Assembly: GCF_009688965.1 (NCBI RefSeq)
Contig: NZ_AP021875.1
Coordinates: 3,038,001 to 3,102,000, forward strand
Source of the DNA: Desulfosarcina widdelii
Lineage (GTDB): Bacteria > Desulfobacterota > Desulfobacteria > Desulfobacterales > Desulfosarcinaceae
Direction: 5' to 3'
DNA length: 64,000 bases
Position 1 is the first letter of the stretch. Each line of letters opens with the position of its first letter. The notes below the pieces were generated by a model. That model searched no databases. It was not told the origin of the DNA and saw nothing but the letters and a program-made list of their open reading frames with translations. Positions 9,120 to 17,774 of the stretch are shown here, one piece after another. A program made the position numbers and the translations under genes.

Positions 9120-9488
9120 ATGAATCTGACAGTTACATCGAAGCAAAAAATGGACGGCGTCTATATCGTTTCTCCCTCAGGACGGTTGGACACCAATACG
9201 TACGCCATTTTGGAAGAACGGGTGGACGTGGTGCTGAAGGAAGAACCGCACACCCTGGTATTCGACATGGAAACGCTGGACTATATTTCCAGTATGGGGG
9301 TACGGACGATTGCCAAGGCGCAGCGGACCATGAAGGCCTATAGCGGGAGGGTAATTTTGCTGAATCTGCAGCCCCAGATTCAGAAGGTGTTCGATATTAT
9401 CAAGGCCCTTCCGTCCCAGCAGGTTTTTTCCAACATGCAGGAACTGGATGACTACCTCGATCGGATGCAGCGCCAGGTCACCGGATAA
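9120..9488 (+). CDS. STAS-domain anti-sigma factor antagonist
   Basis: 122 residues covering a single STAS domain (SpoIIAA/RsbV type). The phosphorylation site is present: DYISSMGVR, with Ser57 or Ser58 in the usual position. In the known partner switch, the kinase phosphorylates this Ser and the PP2C phosphatase removes the phosphate; both activities are encoded by the gene just upstream. A strong AAGGAG ribosome site precedes the ATG. No sigma factor gene lies nearby, so the final target is unknown. Confidence 0.9.
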   Translation: MNLTVTSKQKMDGVYIVSPSGRLDTNTYAILEERVDVVLKEEPHTLVFDMETLDYISSMGVRTIAKAQRTMKAYSGRVILLNLQPQIQKVFDIIKALPSQQVFSNMQELDDYLDRMQRQVTG

Positions 9489-9573
9489 TAGACGCTGCAA
9501 AGAGACAAAAAAACCTTTCAATCCTTGCGATCATCGCCCGATGCTTGCGGATAAGTGCGTCAGCGGGTGCGCC

Positions 9574-9602
9574 TTGACAGGGATCTATCGGAAGGATAAA
9601 AA
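9574..9602 (+). promoter_or_regulatory. Sigma70-type promoter for the LUD gene
   Basis: TTGACA at 9574-9579, a 17-base spacer, and TAAAAA at 9597-9602. The perfect -35 and ideal spacing make it the best candidate promoter in the gap between the STAS and LUD genes, about 50 bases before the ATG at 9652. Confidence 0.5.
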
Positions 9603-9651
9603 CCGGCTGCACACCCTGAAAGGGCATGCGAAAAAATCAAAGGAGACGTTC

Positions 9652-10305
9652 ATGGACAACCCCGTCCGCCATTACTGGGAAATCCGGCTGCAAAAATTGA
9701 AAAAGGCCCTGGAGTCCAACAATTTCGATGTCTATATTGCCGACAACAAGGATCTGGCCAAAAAAATCGCTTACAACACGCTGATTCCGGAAATCGCTCC
9801 CAGGACCATCTCCTGGGGAGGATCCGTTACCTTCGTGGGCACTCGCCTCTACGAAGCGCTGAAGAACGATCCCCGCTATACCATTTTGGACACCTATGAC
9901 AAAAGCCTGTCCCCGGAGCAGAGCATGCAGCGGCGAAGGGAATCCATGTTGGTGGATCTGTTCATCACCGGCACCAATGCGGTCACCGAAACAGGCCATC
10001 TGGTCAACTTGGACATGATCGGCAATCGGGTGGCCGCTCTGACGTTCGGGCCCAAACAGGTGCTCCTTTTCATCGGCCGGAATAAAATCGTCGCCGACCG
10101 CCAGGCGGCCTTTGATCGTGTCAAAAATTATGCGGCACCGGTCAACGTGATGCGTTTGGAGAAAAAGACACCATGCGGGAAGACAGGCGAATGCGAGAAT
10201 TGCAGCAGCCCGGATCGAATCTGCAACACATGGACGGTCACCGAAAAATGTTTTCCCAAGCACCGGATAAAAATCGTCTTAATCAATGAAGACATCGGGT
10301 TTTAA
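9652..10305 (+). CDS. LUD-domain protein (LutC/YkgG-like)
   Basis: 217 residues. The LUD fold is recognised from the order of motifs: ISWGGSVTFVGT, the LFITGTNAVTETGHLVNLD segment, GPKQVLLFIGRNKIV, and a C-terminal Cys-rich stretch CGKTGECENCSSPDRIC. Relatives take part in lactate oxidation (LutC) or in undefined redox roles. The Cys-rich end may bind a metal or an iron-sulfur cluster, which is inference only. The start at 9652 follows AGGAG at 7 bases; a longer in-frame extension to 9448 lacks a ribosome site. It is followed after 12 bases by the small gene at 10318. Confidence 0.85.
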   Translation: MDNPVRHYWEIRLQKLKKALESNNFDVYIADNKDLAKKIAYNTLIPEIAPRTISWGGSVTFVGTRLYEALKNDPRYTILDTYDKSLSPEQSMQRRRESMLVDLFITGTNAVTETGHLVNLDMIGNRVAALTFGPKQVLLFIGRNKIVADRQAAFDRVKNYAAPVNVMRLEKKTPCGKTGECENCSSPDRICNTWTVTEKCFPKHRIKIVLINEDIGF

Positions 10306-10317
10306 AGGGAGAGGCAA

Positions 10318-10611
10318 ATGACGATTCGAACGGACACCTGGCTTTATGTGGCGATCCAGAAAATCGGCAACATCGATCAGATCGTTGGCCAGACCGATAC
10401 CGAGCATAATGTCGCTTTCATCCCCGCGTTTCTCAGCAAGGATGTTGCCCAGCAGGCCATGTTTCATCTGCATCTGGAGAAAAAGGGAAAATATGAAATC
10501 CAGGCCATCATCTACGAGGATCTGGCCAGTTATGCAATGGAAGGCGGATTTCTCATTTTCGTACTGGATGAAGAGGGCAACGTTTTAGAGAGACTGCCGG
10601 CCGAAGCATAG
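10318..10611 (+). CDS. Small conserved protein of unknown function
   Basis: 97 residues with no signal peptide. It is made of alternating strands and helices, for example MFHLHLEKKGKYEIQAIIYEDLA and GGFLIFVLDEEGNVLERL. A GGGAGAGG ribosome site lies just before the ATG. It is placed 12 bases after the LUD gene and probably shares its transcript. It runs convergent to the MscS gene with an 18-base gap. Function not recognised. Confidence 0.7.
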   Translation: MTIRTDTWLYVAIQKIGNIDQIVGQTDTEHNVAFIPAFLSKDVAQQAMFHLHLEKKGKYEIQAIIYEDLASYAMEGGFLIFVLDEEGNVLERLPAEA

Positions 10612-10629
10612 AATATTGGCGTTTGCCGC

Positions 10630-11766
10630 TCAGGGTTGGTGAACCGGCGGGAGTATAACCTCCGGTTGATCAGATGGCAGGCTTTCCACATAGATCGACT
10701 GGCTGGGAAACGCAAACCCCGTCCCCGCCCCTTCGACAATGCATTTGATTTCATAGGCCAGCTTTTCTTTGATCGCCAGCCATTCCCCCCACTGTGTGGT
10801 GCGCGTAAAACAGTAAACCATGATATCGATGGACGAATCTGAAAACCGGTCGATGCGCACAAAGGTGGGCAGCGCCGGCGACGTGTCAAAGGCATCGCAT
10901 CCACGGATATAGGTCTCGATACCGTCCCTGATTCGACGCAACTGATCCACCGTTGTGCGATACTCCACGCCAATCAGCCAAAAGATGCGCCGATGGCTCA
11001 TCTTGCTGTAGTTGATCAGCGAATTGTCGGACAGTCTGGCATTGGGCACATACACAGGGGCCTTGTCAAACTGCCGGATCAAGGTAGAACGAAAGCCGAT
11101 ATCTTCCACCGTGCCTTCCACTTCTCCGTCCACCTTGATCCAGTCCCCCGGGTTGAATCGCTTCTCGGCGATGATCAAAATTCCGGAAATCAAATTCTTG
11201 AACAGATCCTGGGCACCCAGGGCTACAGCAACGCCAAACAAGCCCAAACCGGCGATAATCGGTCCGATGCGAATCCCCCAGATTTCCAGCACCGTGGCTG
11301 CGCCGATGAATATCAAGACCACCTTGATAGCTTTGATCAGCCAGTCAATCATGGAAGCGGTAAAGTAGCGTTCCAACTGACGCAGAAGGGTGGACAGCGG
11401 GGTCACCAGATTCCTGAACGCCCAGAAGATGATCAGAACAATCAGCGAACGCACCAGACGATCGGCGAAAAGCGCCAAGCCGCCGGACAGGTCCAGATAG
11501 TCGACGGCCAAATAAAGCCCCACCAGCACGGGGATGAAGGCCATGGGTCGTTCAAGCACGGCCAGGGCCTCATCGTCTAAACGTGTGTCGGTTTTCAGTG
11601 CCATCCGCCGAAGCCACCCGACAACGAGTTTGACAAACAGATTGCGCACCAAAAGGGCCAGGACCACGATTCCCAGAGCCACGAAAATGCGTCCCAGGCT
11701 GGTTTCAAGCAATCCCCGGTTCCACACGTCCACCACCAGCAGCCAAAATTGTCTCAATTTCTCCAA
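10630..11766 (-). CDS. mscS: Small-conductance mechanosensitive channel, MscS family
   Basis: About 378 residues from a TTG at 11766. The frame has no well-placed ATG; the first in-frame ATG codons lie upstream inside the hydrolase gene. N-terminal helices are followed by the diagnostic pore helix and beta-domain entry, GLFGVAVALGAQDLFKNLISGI and then ERFNPGDWIKVDG, and a C-terminal MscS domain. It opens under membrane tension and releases solutes on osmotic downshock. It is the last gene of a six-gene minus-strand operon (10630-17619), 4 bases after the hydrolase stop. Confidence 0.88.
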   Translation of the reverse strand: MEKLRQFWLLVVDVWNRGLLETSLGRIFVALGIVVLALLVRNLFVKLVVGWLRRMALKTDTRLDDEALAVLERPMAFIPVLVGLYLAVDYLDLSGGLALFADRLVRSLIVLIIFWAFRNLVTPLSTLLRQLERYFTASMIDWLIKAIKVVLIFIGAATVLEIWGIRIGPIIAGLGLFGVAVALGAQDLFKNLISGILIIAEKRFNPGDWIKVDGEVEGTVEDIGFRSTLIRQFDKAPVYVPNARLSDNSLINYSKMSHRRIFWLIGVEYRTTVDQLRRIRDGIETYIRGCDAFDTSPALPTFVRIDRFSDSSIDIMVYCFTRTTQWGEWLAIKEKLAYEIKCIVEGAGTGFAFPSQSIYVESLPSDQPEVILPPVHQP

Positions 11767-11770
11767 CGTT

Positions 11771-12628
11771 TTATGTCCCCATTCCAATGGATTCCGAATC
11801 CATTGCAAGCTTAGAATGCCTAACAAAGTCGCGAACGATGGGCAGAACATGATCGCCACGTTCCAGATGCGGGGCATGACCGCAGTCGGCAATCATTCGG
11901 ACGTCCACCGCACTTTTCTTGCCATCCCGAATGGCATCGACCTGTGCCGGGCTTCCATACGGATCATCCTCGCCCTGGATGGCCATCACCGGCACCTGGA
12001 TGGCCGGCAGAAACGCTTCGATGTTCCAGTGCGCGAAATCCGGACGCAGCCAGACATCGTTCCATCCCCAAAATGCGCAGTCGGTATTTTCGCCATGATA
12101 CACCGCAAGGCGTGCCTTGAGATCCTCGGTAAGATATCGTCGGCGGGCATCTTCAATGGAGTGCCGGGTGATCGATTCGCAAAAAACGTGGGCCGCCAGG
12201 GTCACCAAACCTGCCAGACCGGGTGCAGGGCAGGAGCCGGCGTTGATCAGGGCAATTGACCCGCCATCCGAATGGCCGATCAGAACGTGATGGCGGATTT
12301 TGCATTGCCGGATGACGTCGGGCAGCACCACCTGCCCTTCATGGTGCATGAAATCGATTGGACGCGGCAACGGGCAGGGGTCCGAGCCGCCGTACCCCAA
12401 ACGGCTGAACACCAGGGCACCGCAGCCGGTCATCTCAACCAGCCTTGCCGGGATGTCTCGCCACAGTGCTGCACATCCCAACCCCTCGTGGAGAAATATG
12501 AGGGTGGGGGCGTCCTCCGGTTCCGGGCCGATCCAAAACGCCTCCAGGCGTCCGGCGCTTAAATGAATATCGAATCGGCGCGGCGGTTTTATTTTCGATA
12601 CCACTTGCCGCCGGCATCCTGGAGCCAT
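11771..12628 (-). CDS. Alpha/beta hydrolase
   Basis: 285 residues from the ATG at 12628; a GTG at 12604 is an equally possible start. Catalytic features: nucleophile elbow GHSDGG, acid in GEDDPYGS, His in DCGHAPH. The HEGLGCAALWRDIP region supplies the oxyanion hole. No signal peptide. The ATG start overlaps the ydbL-like gene by 40 bases, so translation is likely coupled. The substrate is unknown; its place in an envelope operon hints at a lipid or ester substrate, but that is inference. Confidence 0.85.
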   Translation of the reverse strand: MAPGCRRQVVSKIKPPRRFDIHLSAGRLEAFWIGPEPEDAPTLIFLHEGLGCAALWRDIPARLVEMTGCGALVFSRLGYGGSDPCPLPRPIDFMHHEGQVVLPDVIRQCKIRHHVLIGHSDGGSIALINAGSCPAPGLAGLVTLAAHVFCESITRHSIEDARRRYLTEDLKARLAVYHGENTDCAFWGWNDVWLRPDFAHWNIEAFLPAIQVPVMAIQGEDDPYGSPAQVDAIRDGKKSAVDVRMIADCGHAPHLERGDHVLPIVRDFVRHSKLAMDSESIGMGT

Positions 12629-12963
12629 TCTCCGGGCTGGGCCTTTTCCGCGATCTGCAGCGCCCGGCGCTGGCCGACCACCTTGGCCGAGGTGCCCTGC
12701 TGCTTGGCGATGGCCTGGTACACCTTTTTTCGATCCTCGTTTTCCGCAGCCACCAGGTCCTGCTCCGCTTTCTGGGCGCCGACAAAGGCCAAAAAACCAT
12801 CATTGGTTTCGCCGATGACGCCCTTTGCCTTGAGCTGAACGATCTTAGGCAGCCGGCTTTTCATGCGCGCCTTGATATCCCCTGCGAAAACCGGCGTAGA
12901 GAAGAGAAAACTTGTGGCCAGCAATGCCGCCATAATCCAGAACAGATAACCTTTCCGGTTCAT
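12589..12963 (-). CDS. ydbL: YdbL family (DUF1318) periplasmic protein
   Basis: 124 residues with a signal peptide (residues 1-29, ending near VFAGD). The mature part matches the DUF1318 pattern: a helical region with KGVIGETNDGFLAFVG, then a long helix with NEDRKKVYQAIAKQQGTSAKVVGQRRALQIAEKA and a Trp-containing end (GEWLQDAGGKWY). In enterobacteria ydbL is encoded with ydbH and ynbE, and the same order is seen here. The ATG at 12963 is preferred because AAAGGA lies at 8 bases. Confidence 0.88.
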   Translation of the reverse strand: MNRKGYLFWIMAALLATSFLFSTPVFAGDIKARMKSRLPKIVQLKAKGVIGETNDGFLAFVGAQKAEQDLVAAENEDRKKVYQAIAKQQGTSAKVVGQRRALQIAEKAQPGEWLQDAGGKWYRK

Positions 12964-13008
12964 GTTTACCATCCTTTCAATCACCTAAAAAAACCGGTCT
13001 TACCGGCA

Positions 13009-13236
13009 TCATTCCGACTGCTTGATCTCTTCGGCGGTCTCGTCGATATCTCCAAAAAAATCGTCCAGCGCCCGGTCCACTTTCACATTGACATCGATGG
13101 TGATGTGGATGGGCTTGATTTCAACCGGCTTTACTTCCACCTCGTGGCGGGTGGCGCATGAGGAGAGAATCCCCAGTGCCCAAAGGACAGCCACAGCCGG
13201 CAGCCAGAGGTTCTTCAGATTTCTCATCATCATCAA
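13009..13236 (-). CDS. ynbE: YnbE-like small outer-membrane lipoprotein
   Basis: 75 residues. A signal peptide ends in the lipobox LSSC near residue 27, so the mature protein is a lipoprotein of about 48 residues with a strand-rich segment (VEVKPVEIKPIHITIDVNVKV). YnbE partners with YdbH in E. coli, where it is proposed to help complete an intermembrane lipid bridge at the outer membrane. Here it lies between ydbH (39 bases) and ydbL (45 bases), the same order as in E. coli. Confidence 0.88.
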   Translation of the reverse strand: MMMMRNLKNLWLPAVAVLWALGILSSCATRHEVEVKPVEIKPIHITIDVNVKVDRALDDFFGDIDETAEEIKQSE

Positions 13237-13275
13237 TCTCCTTGGGAATTTCAGTATCCGTGCAGAAGACAGATA

Positions 13276-16065
13276 CTAATCGATCATATCGACAATGTCC
13301 TTATACTGCAAAAGCCGGTTCAAAGGAAGTTTCAGGTTCACATCCAGGGAAATACCCTGGAAAACCGATCCTTGAGAGCCGGCCTCGACCCTTACGAAAC
13401 TGCCGATCTCTTTCTTATAGACAAATGGCAAAGGCTTGGCCGGCTTGCCATCGAACTGCAGGCGCATGATCAACGTCTCGCCCTCGGTGGTCATGCCCAG
13501 TTTGGCCCATTTGTAATTGTAGTCCTTCAGGGCCTCTCTGGCCAGCTCCACCTGGGCGAACTGGGGTGTTTCCGGCGGAATCCCCCGCGTGAGGATCTCC
13601 GTTCCGGTGAGTTGAATCTGGCCTTCCTCGCCGGGTGTGGAAAAGAGGAACCCGTCGTCAAAACGGATGCTGCCATTGCTGTATAAAACCGGGATTCTGC
13701 CGTTCACCGTTCCGCTGCCCTTGGCATTCACGGCGCCCAGTTGTTCGAGAATCTGGGACAACCCAAGCCGCTGGCAGTACAGGCTGATCTGGTAATTCTG
13801 CCGTTTTGCCGCAATGCGCAGGGACTGGGCGTCGACCTTGCCCCCGCACCACGAAAGCCGTCCTTTTTCCACCAGCAAGGTATCGGGCGACTCCACCTGA
13901 AAGTCGAAGCGACCACCGTCCACCACGATGCTGCCCATGGCGGCGCGGCTGAACTGCAGGGTCTGGGCCGGTGCACTGCGGATCCTTGGCAGTTCCGGAA
14001 AATGAATGGTAGCGTCGATGCCTTCCACCCGGATCTGTTTTGGGGCTAATTCCAGCAGCCCGTCGGTGATGGTCAGCTTGCAATCACCCTGCATCCCTCG
14101 CTTGGAAACCGACGCGGTAGCTCCGGCCGAGACCGTTCCGGAAAGGGCCACGTCCTCCATGGCTGGAATCAGTCGGCCCAGATCCGCACCGGCCGCCAGC
14201 GAATAAGGCGGCACCTTCATGCGCAGGACCGCGACCGGATCGGCCGATTCCGAGAGTTGCACGCTGCCTTCGATGGCAGCCGTCATTTCCGGGAACAGGT
14301 CGCTGGAATGGGTGGCGGAAAACAGATAGGCATCCGTGCTGCGGGTCACCCGCCCGTCAAGGCTTCCCAGGCTATGGACACCGTAGCGCATCCGCTTGAC
14401 GGAAAAGCGGCCCTGGGCCGTGCCCGCCGGGGTATTGAGGCCATAGGGCAGATCCAAACGGAGCCCCGCCAGTTCAAACCCGGCGGAATCATGCCGCAAT
14501 CGGCCATCGGACATCCGCAGCCTTCCCTGGACAACGGGGGCGGCATCGGCATCCTGTCGGGCACCGACCGACATTTCCAGGTTCGCCAGGTCGCCGGCCA
14601 GGCCATGGCCATCCAAGGTTGCGGCTGGCAGGTCAAGACGGACATCCGTCTGCCAGGATACGTCAAAAAAAGGCGCCTTGACCGCCACCCGCCCTTCGAT
14701 CCGGGCAGAGTCGCCCCACACCTCAATTCCGAATGCAGCGGCCCGGATTCCCGGCATTCCCATTTGCCAACTGGCCTGCATCGCCTCCGCTTCAATCCCG
14801 ACTTCCAGTTTGAAACGCGGCACCTGCGATTGCAGGCGTAGCCCTTTGACAGTCAAATCCAGTTGGTCGGCCCGTTCGGCCTCTTCCTTTTGGTCGGTTT
14901 CTTCCTTTTCGGGAGTATGACAGGATGCCGACCATCCTCCCGATGCGGAATTATGGATATCAAAAACCAAGGGCAACGGTACTCTATTTGCCAATGTCAC
15001 CGTCTCGGGACAGCGAATGCCAAACGGCAGGACCGTCAGATCCGCCTGCCCGGAGATGGTGCGGACATCCCCAGCCAGACCGATGCTTGCCTTCACGGTT
15101 TTCACGGCTACCCGGGCTGGGGTTTGAAGCTGCGCGCCGCTCACATCGATCTGCCAGTCGGCAAGGTTTGCCGAAAACGCCGAAAACGTTGCCGGGGCAT
15201 TGTCCGCCTCGGGCATGATCGAAGCGTTCCCGACCTTCAGGCGGCCGTCATGCCATGCGGCATCAATGCTGACATCGGAGATCGCAAAGGGCTGTGTCTG
15301 CACCTGGGCCGACGCATTGAGATTCAGTGTACCGGAAAGATCCAGGTTCGGAACACGGTGAAAAAGGTCGGCAAAACGGTCCAGGTGGATGGCCGAACCG
15401 TTCAGGCTCAGCGCACCGGTGCCGTTTGCAAGGTCGGCCCGCAGCTTCAGGGCGACCCTCTGCTCACCGGGAAACAGACGCACCTCGGCCGTCAATTTCG
15501 TTGGATCGGATGGCTCCGGTGCGATATCGACATCGAATGGAATCCGGTAGGTCGATTGACCCCATTGGAGAAGGATGCGGGCGCTGCGGATCTCGATCTT
15601 GCCGAAGATTTTTCCAAGACCGGCCGGCAGCCCCCCGGAAACGGACGGCTCCTCCGGTGTTTTTTTACCCGAATGAATCCCTTCCAGCCCCGGAAGGACG
15701 ATGCCGTGGGGCGTCACCAGGGCGTTGACCGTCACATCGTCAATGCGGACGCATCCGATTTTCCGGCGGCGCAGTTCACCGGGGGAATAGTCGAGTTCCA
15801 CAGACCGAATGACGATGGCGGGCCGGTGGGCTTGGCCGAAAATAAAAGGCCCTGCCGCGGTCCGATACAGACCGATTCGGGAAATGCGTCCGTTGAAATC
15901 GGCAAACCCCAGCTGCCGGATTTTCTCTACGGGCAGGTATTGGCCGGCCAGCATCGGCAAAGCCAGGTATCCTGCGAGGACCAGGCAGGCCAGCAGGGCG
16001 ACAACGCTTACCGCCGCCAACGCGATAACCGATCTGCGGCTTCTCTTTGGGGCAGGCGGGTTCAT
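13276..16065 (-). CDS. ydbH: YdbH-like AsmA-family intermembrane phospholipid transport protein
   Basis: 929 residues: one N-terminal inner-membrane anchor (about residues 13-37), then a long strand-rich periplasmic body of repeated beta segments typical of the AsmA/TamB/YhdP/YdbH superfamily. The C-terminal 250 residues hold the YdbH-type domain (QLTGTEILTRGIP, ELAREALKDYNYKWAKL). In E. coli, YdbH with TamB and YhdP carries phospholipids to the outer membrane. Its ATG directly follows the TAG stop of the TMEM43-like gene with no gap, so the two are almost certainly translated from one message. Confidence 0.9.
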   Translation of the reverse strand: MNPPAPKRSRRSVIALAAVSVVALLACLVLAGYLALPMLAGQYLPVEKIRQLGFADFNGRISRIGLYRTAAGPFIFGQAHRPAIVIRSVELDYSPGELRRRKIGCVRIDDVTVNALVTPHGIVLPGLEGIHSGKKTPEEPSVSGGLPAGLGKIFGKIEIRSARILLQWGQSTYRIPFDVDIAPEPSDPTKLTAEVRLFPGEQRVALKLRADLANGTGALSLNGSAIHLDRFADLFHRVPNLDLSGTLNLNASAQVQTQPFAISDVSIDAAWHDGRLKVGNASIMPEADNAPATFSAFSANLADWQIDVSGAQLQTPARVAVKTVKASIGLAGDVRTISGQADLTVLPFGIRCPETVTLANRVPLPLVFDIHNSASGGWSASCHTPEKEETDQKEEAERADQLDLTVKGLRLQSQVPRFKLEVGIEAEAMQASWQMGMPGIRAAAFGIEVWGDSARIEGRVAVKAPFFDVSWQTDVRLDLPAATLDGHGLAGDLANLEMSVGARQDADAAPVVQGRLRMSDGRLRHDSAGFELAGLRLDLPYGLNTPAGTAQGRFSVKRMRYGVHSLGSLDGRVTRSTDAYLFSATHSSDLFPEMTAAIEGSVQLSESADPVAVLRMKVPPYSLAAGADLGRLIPAMEDVALSGTVSAGATASVSKRGMQGDCKLTITDGLLELAPKQIRVEGIDATIHFPELPRIRSAPAQTLQFSRAAMGSIVVDGGRFDFQVESPDTLLVEKGRLSWCGGKVDAQSLRIAAKRQNYQISLYCQRLGLSQILEQLGAVNAKGSGTVNGRIPVLYSNGSIRFDDGFLFSTPGEEGQIQLTGTEILTRGIPPETPQFAQVELAREALKDYNYKWAKLGMTTEGETLIMRLQFDGKPAKPLPFVYKKEIGSFVRVEAGSQGSVFQGISLDVNLKLPLNRLLQYKDIVDMID

Positions 16066-17619
16066 CTACCAGTCGAGGCCCTGAGAAGAGAGTAGTTTGG
16101 TCGCCCGCTGGTGGCCCAGCCGGGCGGCCTGTTTAAACACCTCGATGGCGCCGGCGGTGTCGCCGTTTTTATTCCGCACCACCCCCAGGTTGTACAGGGC
16201 GCTGCCGTTTTGCGAATCGAGTTGAATCGCCTTTTCAAAGGCTTCGGCGGCATCGTCGAAACGCCCGGCTACATAGGCCTGTTTTCCGGTTTTGATCCAG
16301 GCATCGGCCGTCGGCGGAGGCGGGTCGGAAGGCGCGGGGTTCGGCATCGCCGAAGGCGCCCGGGGCGGACCTGGCGGTGGCGGGGGGCCGGGAACTGGAC
16401 TTTTTCCCACTGCTGGGATTGAAGCGCCCCCCACGACCGGTTGCACGGGCGGCGGCAATGGTGCTTTGGCAGGCTTGCTTGCCTTTTTTCGTCGCCATAT
16501 CACCCATACAACCAGAGCCGTACCCACACCCATCAGGGAAAATCCCAGTACGGGCCGGTAAAAAATCCAGGCCACCCCCATGACCATGAAGCCGAAGAAC
16601 AGGGCCAGCACAAATGCGATCAGACCGGTCCCGGCCTGGACGATATTGCCCACGAAGGGGATCACGTCGGCAAAAACGGAAAGGGGCTTGAGCAGCAAGG
16701 TCAGGCCGATGAACATCATCAACACCCCGCCGGCACGCAGCCCCCAGGTCAACAGGCGGTTGTGGAAATGGGCCGTTTTGAACATGTCGACGGCGCTGTG
16801 GATTCCCGTCTGCAAAAGACTGATGGTTCCGCCGGTCTTCGTGGCATAGGGCGCGAACGAGCTGCCCTGCTGGGCGGCGATCAGGCTCACCGGCCCAGGA
16901 TAAACGGCTTTGAACGTGATACGCACGTCGCCGATGGCCGGATTGCCCGGATCATCCCCGCGATAGTAGCCGTCGCCGTGGATCATGCCCCGGCTGCCCA
17001 GGGCCGCGGGAACCGGCGATGACGAATCAACGGCCACGGGTTTCCAATTGTCGATTTCCTGGATTAACGCGGGAGAGAGTCTGAACGCGCCCACGGTCAC
17101 AAGGGTTGCGTTGCGGGTCTGGGAGGGAAAGGGCATGGAGCCGGGATTTTCGTGGCCGCTGCGCCGTTTGAATCCCGAAGAGCGGATGAGCGAAGAAGAC
17201 CAAACCCGGGAGTAGGAGTAAGTCGTCACTTTCTTCTCGCCGCCGCCGGCCTTTTTTTCCGTGCGCGTGCTTTTATTTTCCTTCCATTGGTACATCTCCA
17301 CCGTTCGCTTGAGACGCAGGGCGGTGATAGAGACGGCAAAGGCGTCGTCGGTCAGTGTCTGGCGGGTATCCGCTGTTCCGCTCAGGTGCACCAGTCGGCC
17401 CTGGTTGGCCGGATCCACACGGTCCGGGGATGCGGAGATCACGACCCCCTCCCCTTCTTTCAGGGTCTGGTAGCGTTTGATCGCCCGGCCTTCATTCCAG
17501 AACAGCAAGGGAAAAGCTCCAAGAAACAGAATCAAACCGAAAAAAAGGCCCTTGAAAGACGTTTTGATCCGCCCGCCCCACGAAGCATGGCTGACTTCGG
17601 TAAAGCTATCCTCTGACAT
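16066..17619 (-). CDS. TMEM43-like membrane protein with C-terminal TPR
   Basis: 517 residues from the ATG at 17619 (GGGAGAG at 4 bases). A first membrane helix lies at about residues 23-40 (GLFFGLILFLGAFPLLF), followed by the NEGRA motif typical of TMEM43 (LUMA), a large extracytoplasmic domain, and three or four clustered helices at about 290-375. A proline-rich linker then leads to a TPR region (about 425-517: QAYVAGRFDDAAEAFEKAIQLD). TMEM43 is an inner nuclear membrane protein in animals; bacterial homologues are poorly characterised. The TPR suggests partner binding. It is the first gene of the six-gene envelope operon. Confidence 0.87.
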   Translation of the reverse strand: MSEDSFTEVSHASWGGRIKTSFKGLFFGLILFLGAFPLLFWNEGRAIKRYQTLKEGEGVVISASPDRVDPANQGRLVHLSGTADTRQTLTDDAFAVSITALRLKRTVEMYQWKENKSTRTEKKAGGGEKKVTTYSYSRVWSSSLIRSSGFKRRSGHENPGSMPFPSQTRNATLVTVGAFRLSPALIQEIDNWKPVAVDSSSPVPAALGSRGMIHGDGYYRGDDPGNPAIGDVRITFKAVYPGPVSLIAAQQGSSFAPYATKTGGTISLLQTGIHSAVDMFKTAHFHNRLLTWGLRAGGVLMMFIGLTLLLKPLSVFADVIPFVGNIVQAGTGLIAFVLALFFGFMVMGVAWIFYRPVLGFSLMGVGTALVVWVIWRRKKASKPAKAPLPPPVQPVVGGASIPAVGKSPVPGPPPPPGPPRAPSAMPNPAPSDPPPPTADAWIKTGKQAYVAGRFDDAAEAFEKAIQLDSQNGSALYNLGVVRNKNGDTAGAIEVFKQAARLGHQRATKLLSSQGLDW

Positions 17620-17774
17620 GGCTCTCTCCCGGGTATGGAAAGCAGTGTGGATTCGACCAGGGTGCAAATAGACCTGGATATTTTTTTTTCTAAATGATAT
17701 TGGAGAGATATCTTTGTGTCAAACAAAAAGACCCACTTTGGTGGATTTCGCGGACGGGCTCTATTTGTGAACAT

